Shown here one piece after another: positions 53,659 through 63,621 of a DNA stretch of 64,000 nucleotides; the stretch's first letter is position 1; each line of letters opens with the position of its first letter. Source of the stretch: Blastochloris tepida (GTDB taxonomy: Bacteria > Pseudomonadota > Alphaproteobacteria > Rhizobiales > Xanthobacteraceae); the NCBI RefSeq assembly GCF_003966715.1, contig NZ_AP018907.1, positions 2,592,001 to 2,656,000 on the forward strand. The letters are read 5' to 3'. Both the position numbers and the translations under genes were made by a program. The notes beneath the pieces were generated by a model. It had not been told where the DNA came from. It was given only the letters and a program-made list of their open reading frames with translations, and did not search any database.

Positions 53659-54585
53659 ATGTCCACCTTGCTGGTGTCCAACCCCCTGTGCCTGAACCAC
53701 ATGACCCCGCTCGGCCACCCCGAGCGCGCCGACCGGCTGCGGGTGGTCGAGCGCATTCTGGAGCATGAGCGCTTCCAGGTGCTGGCCCGCGAGCAGGCGA
53801 CGCCGGTCGACCTCGACATCGTCGCCCGCGTCCATCCGAGCCACTATCTCGATCGGCTGCAGGAGGCCTCGCCCGAGGAGGGCATGGTGCAGCTCGACAG
53901 CGACACCTCGATGTCGCCGGGCACGTGGCAGGCGGCGCGGCTGGCCGCCGGCGGCTCGGTGATCGCGGTCGACGAGGTGATGACGCGCAAGGTGAGCAAC
54001 GCCTTCGTCGCCGTCCGCCCGCCCGGCCACCACGCCGAGAGCTTGAAGCCGATGGGCTTCTGCTTCATCAACAATTCCGCCGTCGCCGCCCGCTACGCCC
54101 AGTTCGCCCACGGCGCCGAGCGGGTGGCCATCGTCGATTTCGACGTCCACCACGGCAACGGCACCCAGGAGATCTTCTGGACCGACCCCTCGGTGATGTA
54201 CTGCTCGACGCACGAGATGCCGCTCTATCCCGGCACCGGCGCCGCCAGCGAGACCGGCGTCGGCAACATCGTCAACGTGCCGCTGGCGGCCGGCGACGGC
54301 GGGCCCGAGTTCCGCTCGGCCTATGAGGGCATCATCTTCCCGCGGCTGAAGGCCTTCTCGCCCGACCTCGTGGTGATCTCGGCCGGGTTCGACGCGCATG
54401 TGCGCGACCCGCTGGCCAACATCAACCTGATCGAGGCCGATTTCGCCTGGGTGACCAAGCGGCTGATGGAGATCGCCGACCAGAGCTGCGGCGGCCGGCT
54501 GGTCTCCATCCTGGAGGGAGGCTACGACCTCGAAGGCCTCGCCCGCTCCACCGCCGCGCATGTCATGACCTTGATGGGGGCGTGA
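53659..54585 (+). CDS. Histone deacetylase family (acetylpolyamine amidohydrolase-like) protein
   Basis: 308 residues. The zinc deacetylase fold is evident: VRPPGHHAE (catalytic His pair), GFCFINNSAVAARY, IVDFDVHHGNGTQEIF (metal Asp and His), STHEMPLYPGTG, VISAGFDAHVRDP and ILEGGYDLEGLARS. Likely substrates are acetylated polyamines or other small amides. In related genomes it precedes xseB and dxs; here 2.7 kb of other material (HicAB, repeats, amtB) separates them. Confidence 0.93.
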   Translation: MSTLLVSNPLCLNHMTPLGHPERADRLRVVERILEHERFQVLAREQATPVDLDIVARVHPSHYLDRLQEASPEEGMVQLDSDTSMSPGTWQAARLAAGGSVIAVDEVMTRKVSNAFVAVRPPGHHAESLKPMGFCFINNSAVAARYAQFAHGAERVAIVDFDVHHGNGTQEIFWTDPSVMYCSTHEMPLYPGTGAASETGVGNIVNVPLAAGDGGPEFRSAYEGIIFPRLKAFSPDLVVISAGFDAHVRDPLANINLIEADFAWVTKRLMEIADQSCGGRLVSILEGGYDLEGLARSTAAHVMTLMGA

Positions 54586-54587
54586 CG
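54491..54587 (+). repeat. Direct repeat, left copy (3' end of the deacetylase gene)
   Basis: These 97 bases (GCGGCCGGCTGGTCTCCATC to GGGGGCGTGACG) recur at 55221-55317 with seven mismatches. The pair brackets hicA and hicB. Confidence 0.9.
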
Positions 54588-54620
54588 GGAACTTGTTGCG
54601 ATACTGAAGACTGTTACCAT

Positions 54621-54881
54621 ATGGCCTTGAGTGCGACCCACCGCGCGCCCCTCGAAGCGGTGTTTGCCGAGCCGGTGCGCGCCGGGATTGCGTGGCGCGA
54701 CATCGAGGCGCTGTTCGTCGCGTGCGGTGCGCAGATCAGCGAAGGGCAGGGCTCACGGGTTCGCGTCGCTCTGAACGGCGTGCGTGCGGTGTTCCACCGG
54801 CCGCATCCTCGCAAGGACACCGACAAGGGAGCGGTGAAATCGGTGCGGCGCTTTCTGACAGAAGCAGAGATCCGGCCATGA
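54621..54881 (+). CDS. hicA: HicA family toxin
   Basis: 86 residues. The compact HicA fold is recognisable in GAQISEGQGSRVRVALNGVRA, VFHRPHP and GAVKSVRRFL. HicA is an mRNA-cleaving RNase neutralised by HicB. The ATG follows the deacetylase stop by 35 bases without a clear ribosome site. Its last four bases (ATGA) overlap the hicB start. Confidence 0.9.
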   Translation: MALSATHRAPLEAVFAEPVRAGIAWRDIEALFVACGAQISEGQGSRVRVALNGVRAVFHRPHPRKDTDKGAVKSVRRFLTEAEIRP

Positions 54882-55216
54882 GCGTGATGCGGCACGAAGG
54901 ATATGAGGCGGCGGTCGAATACGACGAGGACGCCTCGATCTTCCACGGCGAGGTGCTGAACCTGCGCGATGTGATCACGTTTCAGGGGCGCTCGGTGGAC
55001 GAGCTGAAGCAGGCGTTCGCAGATTCCGTCGAAGACTATCGGGCCTTCTGCCGGGCGCGCGGCGAGGAGCCGGAGAAGCCGTACTCCGGCCAGTTCTTGG
55101 TGCGCACCGAACCGAGCCTCCACCGCGCCGCGGCATCGGCCGCACGGCACGCCGGGGTCAGCTTGAACCGGTGGGTGACGGCGGCGCTGCAACGGGCGGT
55201 CGACTCCCGCTCATGA
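54878..55216 (+). CDS. hicB: HicB family antitoxin
   Basis: 112 residues. The partial RNase-H-like HicB fold appears as GYEAAVEYDEDASIFHGEVLNLRDVITFQG and SVDELKQAFADSVEDYRAFCRARGEEP; the C-terminus LHRAAASAARHAGVSLNRWVTAAL is a ribbon-helix-helix DNA-binding part. Start overlaps hicA by four bases, so translation is coupled. Confidence 0.93.
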   Translation: MSVMRHEGYEAAVEYDEDASIFHGEVLNLRDVITFQGRSVDELKQAFADSVEDYRAFCRARGEEPEKPYSGQFLVRTEPSLHRAAASAARHAGVSLNRWVTAALQRAVDSRS

Positions 55217-55220
55217 TCGC

Positions 55221-55317
55221 GCGGCCGGCTGGTCTCCATCCTGGAGGGCGGCGACGACCTCGAAGGCCCCGCCCGCTCTACCGCCGCCCATGTCATGACG
55301 CTGATGGGGGCGTGACG
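55221..55317 (+). repeat. Direct repeat, right copy (duplicated deacetylase 3' end)
   Basis: Carries a non-functional copy of the last ~95 bases of the deacetylase gene including its TGA, with changes such as GCTACG to GCGACG. It starts four bases after the hicB stop. Confidence 0.9.
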
Positions 55318-55326
55318 ATCGGTCCG

Positions 55327-55540
55327 TCGGGCGCAATAGCGCAAGCGTCTTGCGCCGAAGGCAGTCCGTAGGGCTGAAATAGCGAAGCGTCTTGCGCCGA
55401 AGGAGGCAGCGAGGCGCGGCGGCAGAAATGGCGGAATACGCTGCGCTATTCCGCCCTACGTTCACCGAAGACGATACCAAGATTTCGAAGATCGGAAGCT
55501 CGTAGGGCGCAATAGCGCGAGCGTATTGCGCCGAAGCATG
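55327..55540. repeat. P6 repeat cluster
   Basis: Three palindromic units occur: GGCGCAATAGCGCAAGCGTCTTGCGCC, GGCGGAATACGCTGCGCTATTCCGCC and GGCGCAATAGCGCGAGCGTATTGCGCC. No gene lies between hicB and amtB (55318-55660). Confidence 0.8.
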
Positions 55541-55660
55541 AAGCGGCAACGAAAATCGCGGAATTTTCTTTCTCTATTCCGTCCGCCGCTCCCAAATCCC
55601 CGGCCCCATGCGAAGGGGCCGGCGCGGCGGCCGGCCCCCACCGGATGGAGCAATGTCCGC

Positions 55661-56971
55661 TCAGGCGTTCTCGTAGGCGCGCTCGCCATGGGTGGCGAGG
55701 TCGAGGCCGGCATATTCCTCCTCGGCGCCGACCCGCAGCGGCGTGACGAAGCCGAGCAGCCAGGCGATGACCACCGTCGCCAAGGCCGACCACACCAGCG
55801 TCACCAGCACCGCCAGCGCCTGCAGCCCCAGCATGCCGAACAGCTTGCCGTCGCTGGCGCCGGTGCCGCCGAAGGCGGTGAGCGCGAACACCGGCAGCAG
55901 GATCGAGCCCAGCATGCCGCCGCAGCCATGCACGGCGAAGACGTCGAGCGAATCGTCGATCTCGAGGCGGTGTTTGACGAACAGCGTCGCGGCGTAGCAG
56001 ACGAGGCCGGCGGCGAAGCCCACCAGCATCGCCCCAGCCGGGCCGACGAAGCCGGCCATCGGCGTGATGGTGGCGAGGCCGGCGATGCAGCCGGTGGCGA
56101 TGCCGATCGAGGTCGGCTTGCCGGCCTTCATCCATTCGGCGACGATCCAGGTCATGGCGCCGGCGGAGGCCGCGAGGTGGGTGGCGACGATCGCCGAGGC
56201 CGCGGCGCCGTCGGCGGCCAGCGCGCTGCCGCCATTGAAGCCGAACCAGCCGACCCACAGCATGCCGGCGCCGGTCATGGTAAGGCCGGGGCTGTGCGGC
56301 GGCGTCAGGCCGTGCGGGAAGCCGCGGCGGCGGCCGACCATGATGGCCAGCACCAGCGCCGAGACGCCGGCCGTGGTGTGGACGACGATGCCGCCGGCGA
56401 AATCGAGCGCGCCCATCGCCGCGAGCCAGCCGCCGCCCCACATCCAGTGCGCCACCGGCACATAGACGCCGAGCAGCCACAGCGCGCTGAAGGCGATGAC
56501 GAAGGCGAAGTTCACCCGCTCGGCAAAGGCGCCGACGATCAGCGCCGGGGTGATGACGGCAAACGTCATCTGGAACAGCGCGAAGGCGGTCTCCGGCAGC
56601 GGCGTGGTGCCGAAGGTGCCCGAGGCGCCGGCCAGGAACATGCGGTGAAGGCCACCGATCAGCGCGCCGTCGCCGTCGAAGGCGAGGCTGTAGCCCACCG
56701 CCACCCACAGCAGCGACACGACGCAGCAGATCGCGAAGCACTGCATCATGATCGAGAGCAGGTTCTTGGCGTGGAGCAGCCCGCCATAGAACAGCGCCAG
56801 CCCCGGCAGCGTCATGAACAGCACGAGCACCGACGAGGTGAGGATCCAGGCGACATGGCCGGCTGCGTCGCCCGACTCGGCGAAGGCCGGCCCGGCGGCG
56901 AAGACGCCGGCAAGCGCGAGCGCGGCGGTGAAGCCAAGGCGATGACGGAGGATTGATGTTTTTGTGGGCAT
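55661..56971 (-). CDS. amtB: Ammonium transporter
   Basis: 436 residues. A signal-like N-terminus (LALAGVFAAGPAFA) is followed by eleven membrane segments. Family marks are PGLALFYGGLLHAKN, QMTFAVITPALIVGAFAERV, DFAGGIVVHTTAGVSAL (first pore His) and DDSLDVFAVHGCGGMLGSIL (second pore His). It takes up ammonium; in nitrogen fixers it also feeds the GlnK-DraT/DraG switch. glnK is not next to it, which is less usual. A sigma54-like promoter and a hairpin lie upstream. Confidence 0.95.
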   Translation of the reverse strand: MPTKTSILRHRLGFTAALALAGVFAAGPAFAESGDAAGHVAWILTSSVLVLFMTLPGLALFYGGLLHAKNLLSIMMQCFAICCVVSLLWVAVGYSLAFDGDGALIGGLHRMFLAGASGTFGTTPLPETAFALFQMTFAVITPALIVGAFAERVNFAFVIAFSALWLLGVYVPVAHWMWGGGWLAAMGALDFAGGIVVHTTAGVSALVLAIMVGRRRGFPHGLTPPHSPGLTMTGAGMLWVGWFGFNGGSALAADGAAASAIVATHLAASAGAMTWIVAEWMKAGKPTSIGIATGCIAGLATITPMAGFVGPAGAMLVGFAAGLVCYAATLFVKHRLEIDDSLDVFAVHGCGGMLGSILLPVFALTAFGGTGASDGKLFGMLGLQALAVLVTLVWSALATVVIAWLLGFVTPLRVGAEEEYAGLDLATHGERAYENA

Positions 56972-57060
56972 TCCGCCCACAACTTCACCGGCACCCGCCT
57001 CCGCAGAAGGCGTCGCCGTGTGGTATCTGGCGTAAAGCGCTGACAAGACTGGCATCCTTT

Positions 57061-57083
57061 GTTCATCTGGGAGGCAGATGAAC
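57061..57083 (-). promoter_or_regulatory. Perfect hairpin in amtB leader with CCUCC loop
   Basis: GTTCATCTG and CAGATGAAC are exact inverses around five bases. In the amtB transcript the loop reads CCUCC, complementary to the Shine-Dalgarno core. Confidence 0.5.
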
Positions 57084-57091
57084 GCTTCGTA

Positions 57092-57107
57092 TGCAAGAAG
57101 CCGGCCG
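57092..57107 (-). promoter_or_regulatory. Sigma54-like promoter of amtB
   Basis: On the minus strand CGGCCGGCTTCTTGCA has GG-N10-GC spacing and a good -12 element (TTGCA); the -24 element is imperfect against TGGCACG. Ammonium transporter genes are commonly NtrC/sigma54-dependent. Confidence 0.45.
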
Positions 57108-57248
57108 CGCTTACGCCTACCGATTGGGCAATTTTGACCATGCGGTGACCGTTGCCGCTTTCCGCGCCACCGGCTATCACTCGCCCCTTCCGCAGCTTGG
57201 GCGCCCGACCTGACGGCGTCAGGCGGACGATCCGAAGCCCTTGAGTTG

Positions 57249-57296
57249 TCGCATTTTCTCTCGCAAAAGCGGGTCCCACTTTTGCGGAAAATGCTC
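57249..57296. repeat. P2 palindrome directly upstream of xseB
   Basis: GTCGCATTTTCTCTCGC...GCGGAAAATGCTC. The xseB ribosome site GAGGAGG starts at the right edge of the element. A P-type GC-poor leader fills the rest of 56972-57309. Confidence 0.75.
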
Positions 57297-57309
57297 CGAG
57301 GAGGCGCCC

Positions 57310-57561
57310 GTGACCGCAGCCGCCAATGCCGATGTCGCCGCCCTGTCGTTCGAGAAGGCGCTGGACGAACTGGAAAAGATCGTCGGCCGGCTGGAGCGCG
57401 GCGATGTGCCGCTGGAGGAATCGATCGCCATCTACGAGCGCGGCGAGGCGCTGAAGGCCCGCTGCGGCCAGCTGCTCGCCGAGGCCGAGGCGCGCATCGA
57501 GCGCATCACCCTCAGCGCCGACGGCAAGCCCACCGGCACCGCGCCGCTCGATCCGGAGTGA
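57310..57561 (+). CDS. xseB: Exodeoxyribonuclease VII small subunit
   Basis: 83 residues from a GTG start with GAGGAGG seven bases upstream. The family core is [36 protein letters not shown] and [12 protein letters not shown]. It pairs with XseA to degrade single-stranded DNA. It precedes dxs, the usual order in this group. Confidence 0.95.
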   Translation: MTAAANADVAALSFEKALDELEKIVGRLERGDVPLEESIAIYERGEALKARCGQLLAEAEARIERITLSADGKPTGTAPLDPE

Positions 57562-57709
57562 GGGCCGGGCGTGATGACGCCCAATTTGACGCCCTCCATG
57601 CGTCGGGTCCGTGTCCGGTGTGGGCCTGCCCGCATTGCGCCCGCCCCTCCGGACCGCTAAGTCTCCCGCGCCGAACCGGCTTGGTCCGCTTGTGGTTTCT
57701 GGTGTCCCC

Positions 57710-59620
57710 GTGTCGAAAACCCCTTTGCTCGATCGTATCCGCACTCCGGCCGACCTGCGTCAGTTGACCGAAGATCAACTGCCCGAGCTCGCCCGCGAAC
57801 TCCGCGAGGAGATGATCGAGGTGGTCTCGCAGACCGGCGGCCATCTCGGCGCCGGGCTCGGCGTGGTCGAGCTCACCGTGGCGCTGCACTATGTGTTCGA
57901 CACGCCCTACGACAAGCTGATCTGGGACGTCGGCCATCAGGCCTATCCCCACAAGATGCTGACCGGCCGGCGCGACCGGCTGCCGACGCTGCGCCAGGGC
58001 GGGGGCCTGTCCGGCTTCACCAAGCGTTCGGAGAGCGCCTACGACCCGTTCGGCGCCGGCCACACCTCGACCTCCGTGTCGGCGGCGCTCGGCTTCGCGG
58101 TGGCGCGCGACCTCAAGGGCGAGGCCAACAACGTCATCGCGGTGATCGGCGACGGCTCGATGTCCGGCGGCATGGCCTATGAAGCGCTCAACAATGCCGG
58201 CGCCATGGATTCGCGCCTGATCGTGGTGCTGAACGACAACGACATGTCGATCTCGCCCTCGGTCGGCGCCATGTCGTCCTATCTGTCGCGGCTGCTGTCG
58301 GGCAAGACCTACCTGTCGCTGCGCGACATCGGCAAGCAGCTGTCGCGCCGCTTCGGCCGCACCATCGACCGCACCATCACCCGCGCGGTGGAGCATGCCC
58401 GCGGCTTCCTGATGGGGGGCACGCTCTTCGAGGAGCTGGGCTTCTATTATGTCGGGCCGATCAACGGCCACGACCTCGACCACATCCTGCCGGTGCTGAA
58501 GAATGTGCGCGATGCCGGCGTCGGCCCGGTGCTGCTGCACGTGGTGACGCAGAAGGGCAAGGGCTACGGGCCGGCGGAATCCTCGGCCGACAAGTATCAC
58601 GGCGTGGTCAAGTTCGACATCGCCACCGGCTCCCAGGCCAAGTCCAAGCCGGCCGCGCCCTCCTACACCAAGGTGTTCGCCGAGGCGCTGATCAAGGAGG
58701 CCGACCGCGATCCCAAGATCGTGGCGATCACCGCCGCCATGCCGAGCGGCACCGGGCTCGATCTGTTCGCCAAGGCGCATCCCAAGCGCTGCTTCGATGT
58801 CGGCATCGCCGAGCAGCACGCGGTGACCTTCGCCGCCGGCATGGCCGCCGACGGCATGAAGCCGTTCTGCGCCATCTATTCCACCTTCCTGCAGCGCGCC
58901 TACGATCAGGTGGTCCACGACGTCGCCATCCAGAAGCTGCCGGTGCGCTTCGCCATCGACCGCGCGGGGCTGGTCGGCGCCGACGGCGCCACCCATGCCG
59001 GCGCGTTCGACGTCGCCTATATGGGCGTGCTGCCAGGCATGGTGGTGATGGCCCCGGCCGACGAGGCCGAGCTCGTCCACATGGTCGCCACCGCCGCTGC
59101 CCATGACGACGGGCCGAGCGCGGTGCGCTATCCGCGCGCCGACGGCCTCGGCATTCCGCTGCCCGAGGCCGGGATGCCGCTTCCGATCGGCAAGGGCCGG
59201 ATCGTGCGCGAGGGCACCAAGATCGCGCTGCTGTCGCTTGGCGCGCGCCTCGGCGAATGCCTCGCCGCGGCCGAGGAGCTGGAGCGCTACGGCCTCTCCA
59301 CCACGGTCGCCGACGCCCGCTTCGCCAAGCCGCTCGACCACGAGCTGGTGCGCCAACTCGCCCTCAACCACGAGGTGCTGCTGACGGTCGAGGAAGGCGC
59401 AATCGGCGGCTTCGGCTCGTTCGTGCTGCACGCGCTGGCCGACGACAGCCTGCTCGACGGCTCGCTGCGGGTGCGGGCGCTGACGCTGCCCGACGCCTTC
59501 CAGGACCACGACACCATCGAGCGCCAGTACGCCCAGGCCGGGCTCGACGCCCGCAGCATCGTCGCCAAGGTGTTCGAGGTGCTGGGCCGCGACCTCACGG
59601 ACGCCGCCCGCCGGGCGTGA
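57710..59620 (+). CDS. dxs: 1-deoxy-D-xylulose-5-phosphate synthase
   Basis: 636 residues. It joins pyruvate and glyceraldehyde 3-phosphate to DXP, the first step of the MEP isoprenoid pathway (quinones, carotenoids, chlorophyll-type side chains) and of thiamine/PLP supply. Marks are [31 protein letters not shown], the TPP motif [18 protein letters not shown], and the transketolase region [20 protein letters not shown] 57710 was chosen because the usual N-terminus (SKTPLLDRI) starts there. Confidence 0.96.
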   Translation: MSKTPLLDRIRTPADLRQLTEDQLPELARELREEMIEVVSQTGGHLGAGLGVVELTVALHYVFDTPYDKLIWDVGHQAYPHKMLTGRRDRLPTLRQGGGLSGFTKRSESAYDPFGAGHTSTSVSAALGFAVARDLKGEANNVIAVIGDGSMSGGMAYEALNNAGAMDSRLIVVLNDNDMSISPSVGAMSSYLSRLLSGKTYLSLRDIGKQLSRRFGRTIDRTITRAVEHARGFLMGGTLFEELGFYYVGPINGHDLDHILPVLKNVRDAGVGPVLLHVVTQKGKGYGPAESSADKYHGVVKFDIATGSQAKSKPAAPSYTKVFAEALIKEADRDPKIVAITAAMPSGTGLDLFAKAHPKRCFDVGIAEQHAVTFAAGMAADGMKPFCAIYSTFLQRAYDQVVHDVAIQKLPVRFAIDRAGLVGADGATHAGAFDVAYMGVLPGMVVMAPADEAELVHMVATAAAHDDGPSAVRYPRADGLGIPLPEAGMPLPIGKGRIVREGTKIALLSLGARLGECLAAAEELERYGLSTTVADARFAKPLDHELVRQLALNHEVLLTVEEGAIGGFGSFVLHALADDSLLDGSLRVRALTLPDAFQDHDTIERQYAQAGLDARSIVAKVFEVLGRDLTDAARRA

Positions 59621-59631
59621 TCCATCCGCCT

Positions 59632-59739
59632 CGTCGTCCCGGACGCCGCGCAGCGGCGAGCCGGGACCGTCCCGAGGCTTCGTGCCTGTCCTGATGACGG
59701 TCCCGGGTCGCGCAGCTTCGCTGCTTCCCCGGGACGACG
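59632..59739. repeat. P4 inverted repeat after dxs
   Basis: CGTCGTCCCGGACGCCGCGCAGCGG at the left is mirrored by CGCAGCTTCGCTGCTTCCCCGGGACGACG at the right. It lies between the convergent dxs and CorA-like genes and may act as a transcription stop. Confidence 0.7.
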
Positions 59740-59744
59740 TTTCG

Positions 59745-61436
59745 TCACTTCATCTGCTTCGACCAGAACACCGCCAAGAGCGCCGCGAATTGCCGGCCGA
59801 GCCCGGCGCGGGTGTCCGACACCACGTCGAGGAACTCCGACAGCGGCTGCGAGCGGCGCAGCACCACATAGGTGAGCAGCGTGGTGCTGGTGAGCACCAG
59901 GAAGAAGACCGAAAGCTGGAACGCGGTGGGCTGGTCGGCCATGGCGAACAGGTTCATGCCGAGGAAGCCGGTCGACACCGTGCCGAGGATCGACAGCATG
60001 GTCACCACCGTCAGCCGCACGATGGTCGCCGACTGGCGGCGCAGCATGTCGGAATCGAGATAGTGGCTCATGTCGCCGATCTCGTCGCGCAGGCCGGCAT
60101 AGAGGCTCTTCAGCGTCAGGTGCTCCGACCACAGGCGGAACAGGTCGCGCACCATCGCCTGATCCGACACCTCCGAGAACCAGTAGCGGTGCGAGAAGCG
60201 CAGGAACACCTCCTGCATCTCGCGGATGTCGCGGCGGAACGCCCGCACCGTCTCGGGCATGTGGATGTCGAGCCGGGTGATGATGCTGACCAGCCGGTCG
60301 GCCATCATCAGCAGCGCGGCGCGGTGGAAATGGGCGATCAGGCCGACCAGGAAAATCTGGTGGCGGAACTGGGCCAGGAAGCCGCGGTCGGGATCGGTGT
60401 AGACGCTCTGGCCGGCATCGCCGATCGCCACCAGCGTGTGGCCGGTGCAGATGATGCGGGTATCCACCCAGTCGCCGCTGCGGGCGGGGTCGTGGTAGCG
60501 GTCGTAGCAGTAACGCGTCTCGAAATCGCGCAGGAAGCTCTCGGAATAGGGCAGGCCGGTGCGGTTGAAGGCCGGCACCACCAGCCCGAGCCGCACATAA
60601 TCGGCGCGGGTCAGGCGGCTTGGAGCGTCGACCGCCAGATAGACCATCATCGGCATGCGGTAGTGCTCGAGCTGGCGGTAGCGCAGCGGCCCGGCCGGCT
60701 CGGCGTGGTTCAGCCGCAGCGGCTCAAGCAGGAACTCCCAATGGGCGGCGATGGCCGGGGCGATCGACCGACACACCGAGGCGGTGAACTTGGCGCGGTC
60801 CTCGTAGTCGGAGGCCGCCAGCACACGGCCCTCGGCGCCGAGCCATTCCACCTTGGCCGGGCAGTTGGTGCCCTCGCCGCCGGCACCCCAGCCGGAGGGG
60901 TAGGCGCGGCCGAAGCGGTGGATGAGATCCTGGGCGGCGACCAGCGGAATGTCGTTACCGTGCATCTCGAACACCAGCATGACGACATCGACGTCGAAGA
61001 AGAAATAGAGGTCGACGTGGGCGATCTGCAGCGTCAGCGGCACCGCCCCGGCCGTGAGCGTCACCCGCACCTCGCGGATGTCGTCGCGGCGGTAGATCTT
61101 GATCGGCGAGTCGCCATAGGACAGGCGCCCGGTGCGCGCGGCGCGCTCGCCATAGAGGAAGCGCTGGGCATGCGGCAGGAAAGTCACGAACTCGCGGTAG
61201 TGCCGCTCCTGGAAGGCGGCGGGATCGTCCGGAAACTCGTCGGTGAGCGCCTGCCAGAGCGGCGCGGCCGCGCCGTTCGCGCCAGCGCCCTGGAGCGTCT
61301 CCAGAAGCTCCCAATGGGTGCGGACCTTCGCGTCCTCCTTCAGCGGCATCAGCTGCAGCGGCCAGATCAGGATCTGGCGGAACTGACGCACGATCGGCGG
61401 GCCGGACTCCGCCGCGGTTACGGTCGTCTGCGCCAT
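59745..61436 (-). CDS. CorA-like membrane protein with large N-terminal domain
   Basis: 563 residues. A ~480-residue cytoplasmic part precedes two C-terminal membrane helices. The first helix ends [13 protein letters not shown], containing the Gly-Met-Asn signature of CorA magnesium channels, and the second ([19 protein letters not shown]) follows after a short loop. The long helical stretch before it ([25 protein letters not shown]) fits the CorA stalk. The soluble part is about twice the usual CorA size and includes [20 protein letters not shown]. Cation transport is likely; specificity unknown. Confidence 0.8.
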   Translation of the reverse strand: MAQTTVTAAESGPPIVRQFRQILIWPLQLMPLKEDAKVRTHWELLETLQGAGANGAAAPLWQALTDEFPDDPAAFQERHYREFVTFLPHAQRFLYGERAARTGRLSYGDSPIKIYRRDDIREVRVTLTAGAVPLTLQIAHVDLYFFFDVDVVMLVFEMHGNDIPLVAAQDLIHRFGRAYPSGWGAGGEGTNCPAKVEWLGAEGRVLAASDYEDRAKFTASVCRSIAPAIAAHWEFLLEPLRLNHAEPAGPLRYRQLEHYRMPMMVYLAVDAPSRLTRADYVRLGLVVPAFNRTGLPYSESFLRDFETRYCYDRYHDPARSGDWVDTRIICTGHTLVAIGDAGQSVYTDPDRGFLAQFRHQIFLVGLIAHFHRAALLMMADRLVSIITRLDIHMPETVRAFRRDIREMQEVFLRFSHRYWFSEVSDQAMVRDLFRLWSEHLTLKSLYAGLRDEIGDMSHYLDSDMLRRQSATIVRLTVVTMLSILGTVSTGFLGMNLFAMADQPTAFQLSVFFLVLTSTTLLTYVVLRRSQPLSEFLDVVSDTRAGLGRQFAALLAVFWSKQMK

Positions 61437-61491
61437 GGGCGGCCCCCCTGCCCGTCCCGCATTCGGGATGATTGCGAAGCTTCAGCAAATT

Positions 61492-61592
61492 CTGGAGCGT
61501 CCGCCAATCCGATGGAACCGGGCGGACGCTCCAGACGTCCGCGTGGTCGCATTCTCTACCGCAAAACCGGTTCCCACTTTTGCGGAGAATGC
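61492..61592. repeat. P2 element, two-hairpin copy upstream of tlyA
   Basis: CTGGAGCGTCCG...CGGACGCTCCAG (61492-61534) is followed by GCATTCTCTACCGC...GCGGAGAATGC (61549-61592), the inverse order of the hss copy. Confidence 0.8.
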
Positions 61593-61627
61593 TCCTGGGC
61601 CTTTTCCACCGCGCGGGTGGCGGCGTG

Positions 61628-62374
61628 ATGACGGGCAAACCCCGCCGCCGCGCCGATGTCGTGCTGGTGGAGCGCGGCCTGTTCGACAGCCGCGCCCGCG
61701 CCCGCGCCGCCATCGAGGCCGGGCTGGTCCGCGCCGACGGCGTGGTGCTGGCGCGCCCCTCCGACACCATCGCGCCCGATGCCGAGATCATCGCCGCGGC
61801 GCCGCACCCGTGGGTGTCGCGCGGCGGGGTCAAGCTCGCCCACGCGCTCGACGCCTTCGCCATCGATCCCCGCGGCCTCGTCTGCCTCGATCTCGGCGCC
61901 TCGACCGGCGGCTTCACCGATGTCCTGCTCGCCCGCGGCGCGGCGCGCGTCCACGCCGTCGATGTCGGCCACGGCCAGCTTCACCCCAAGATCGCCGCCG
62001 ACCCGCGCGTCGTCTCCCACGAGGGCGTGGATGCGCGCGAGGTCACGCTCGAGCGTCTCGGCGCGCCGCCCGCTCTCATCGTCATCGACGTCGCCTTCAT
62101 CGCGCTCACGCTGGTGCTGCCGGCGGCAACATCGGTGGCGGGGCCGGGCACGCGGCTGGCGGCGCTGATCAAGCCGCAGTTCGAGGCCGGCCGCGAGCGG
62201 GTGAAGAAAGGCGTGGTGCGCGAGCCGGCAATCCATGCCGAGGTGTGCGACAAGGTGGCGGATGCCGCGCGCGCGCTGGGCTGGACGGTCGAGGGCGTCA
62301 TCCCCTCGCCGATCGAAGGCGGCGACGGCAACCGCGAATTCCTGATGGCCGCACAGTTCCTGGCGCACACATGA
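61628..62374 (+). CDS. tlyA: TlyA family rRNA (cytidine-2'-O) methyltransferase / hemolysin-like
   Basis: 248 residues. An N-terminal S4 RNA-binding domain ([20 protein letters not shown], residues ~7-65) precedes an FtsJ-like methyltransferase: [20 protein letters not shown] binds SAM, and [26 protein letters not shown] and [13 protein letters not shown] carry the expected K-D-K-E type residues. In actinobacteria TlyA methylates 16S and 23S rRNA. In this group it follows dxs; here the CorA-like gene intervenes. The stop overlaps the next start (ATGA). Confidence 0.94.
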   Translation: MTGKPRRRADVVLVERGLFDSRARARAAIEAGLVRADGVVLARPSDTIAPDAEIIAAAPHPWVSRGGVKLAHALDAFAIDPRGLVCLDLGASTGGFTDVLLARGAARVHAVDVGHGQLHPKIAADPRVVSHEGVDAREVTLERLGAPPALIVIDVAFIALTLVLPAATSVAGPGTRLAALIKPQFEAGRERVKKGVVREPAIHAEVCDKVADAARALGWTVEGVIPSPIEGGDGNREFLMAAQFLAHT

Positions 62375-63618
62375 CCACAGAAACCTTTACCATCGCCTCC
62401 CTCGGCCATCGCGGCGACGGCTGCGCCGAGACCGCCGCCGGGCCGCTCTACGTACCCTTCACCCTGCCCGGCGAGGTGGTGGAGGTGAGCCCAGTGCCGG
62501 GCAAGGACCGCGCCGAGCTGGTTGCCGTGCTCCAGCCCAGCGCCGACCGCGTGGCGCCGCCCTGCCCGCATTTCGGGGTGTGCGGCGGCTGCGCGCTGCA
62601 GCACGTGGCCGAGCCGGCCTATCGCGCGTTCAAGCGGCACCTCGTGGTCTCGGCGCTGGCCGATGCCGGCCTCGAGGCGGAGGTTGAAGACCTCGTGCCG
62701 GCGCACGGGCGCGGCCGGCGGCGCGCCACCTTCCACGCCCGTCACACCACCCACGACGTGCTGGCGGTCGGCTTCATGGCGGCGCGCGCCCACCGCGTGG
62801 TGCCGATCTCGGCCTGCCCGATTCTCGACCCGGCGCTCGATCGGGCGCTCAAGGCATGCTGGGCGCTGGCCGAGGCCCTGGTGTTCACCGACAAGCCGCT
62901 CGACCTGCAGGTCACCGCCACCGAGGGCGGCCTCGACATCGACATTCGCGGCGCCGGGCCGATCGCCGAGCGCCGCCGGCAGGATCTGGTGCGCCTCGCC
63001 GACGAGCAGGATCTCGCCCGCCTGACGCTGCACGGCGAGCTGATCGTTCGACGCCGGCCGCCGGTGGTGGTCATCGGCCGCGCCTCCGTCGAGCTGCCGC
63101 CGGGCGCCTTCCTGCAGGCGACCGCGGCGGCCGAGACGACGCTGGCGGCGCTGGTGAGCGAGATGATCGGCAAGCTGCCGGCCAAGGCCGGCGTGCTCGA
63201 CCTGTTCGCCGGCGTCGGCACCTTCGCGCTGCGGCTGGCCGAAACCGTGCGGGTCTCCGCCATCGACGGCGATGCGGCGGCGATCGCCGCGCTCCAGGCC
63301 GCCGCGCGCGCCACGCAGGGGCTGAAGCCGGTCGCCGCCGAGGCGCGCGACCTGTTCCGCCGACCGCTGATCGAGCGCGAACTGGATGGTTTCCGCGCCG
63401 TGGTGTTCGACCCGCCGCGCCAGGGCGCCGAGGCGCAGGCCAAGCGGCTGGCGGCGAGCCGCGTGCCGGCGATCGTCGCGGTGTCGTGCAACCCCTCCAC
63501 CTTCGCCCGCGACGCGGCGCTATTGGTGGCGGCCGGCTACCGGCTGGTGCGCGTGGTGCCGGTCGACCAGTTCCTCTATTCGCCGCATGTCGAGGTGGTG
63601 GCGCGGTTCGAGCGGTAG
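62371..63618 (+). CDS. RNA (uracil-C5-) methyltransferase, TrmA/RlmD family
   Basis: 415 residues. A TRAM-like N-terminus ([15 protein letters not shown]) is followed by iron-sulfur cysteines ([10 protein letters not shown]: Cys65, Cys71, Cys74, with a fourth in PISACPI), then a SAM-binding domain ([17 protein letters not shown]), [15 protein letters not shown] and the nucleophile motif [11 protein letters not shown]. It methylates C5 of a uridine in rRNA or tRNA; the rRNA branch is likelier. Translationally coupled to tlyA. Confidence 0.94.
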   Translation: MTTETFTIASLGHRGDGCAETAAGPLYVPFTLPGEVVEVSPVPGKDRAELVAVLQPSADRVAPPCPHFGVCGGCALQHVAEPAYRAFKRHLVVSALADAGLEAEVEDLVPAHGRGRRRATFHARHTTHDVLAVGFMAARAHRVVPISACPILDPALDRALKACWALAEALVFTDKPLDLQVTATEGGLDIDIRGAGPIAERRRQDLVRLADEQDLARLTLHGELIVRRRPPVVVIGRASVELPPGAFLQATAAAETTLAALVSEMIGKLPAKAGVLDLFAGVGTFALRLAETVRVSAIDGDAAAIAALQAAARATQGLKPVAAEARDLFRRPLIERELDGFRAVVFDPPRQGAEAQAKRLAASRVPAIVAVSCNPSTFARDAALLVAAGYRLVRVVPVDQFLYSPHVEVVARFER

Positions 63619-63621
63619 CCG

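Noticed and set aside
55661..57309. glnK partner of amtB
   Set aside because: No GlnK/PII sequence is present on either strand near amtB.
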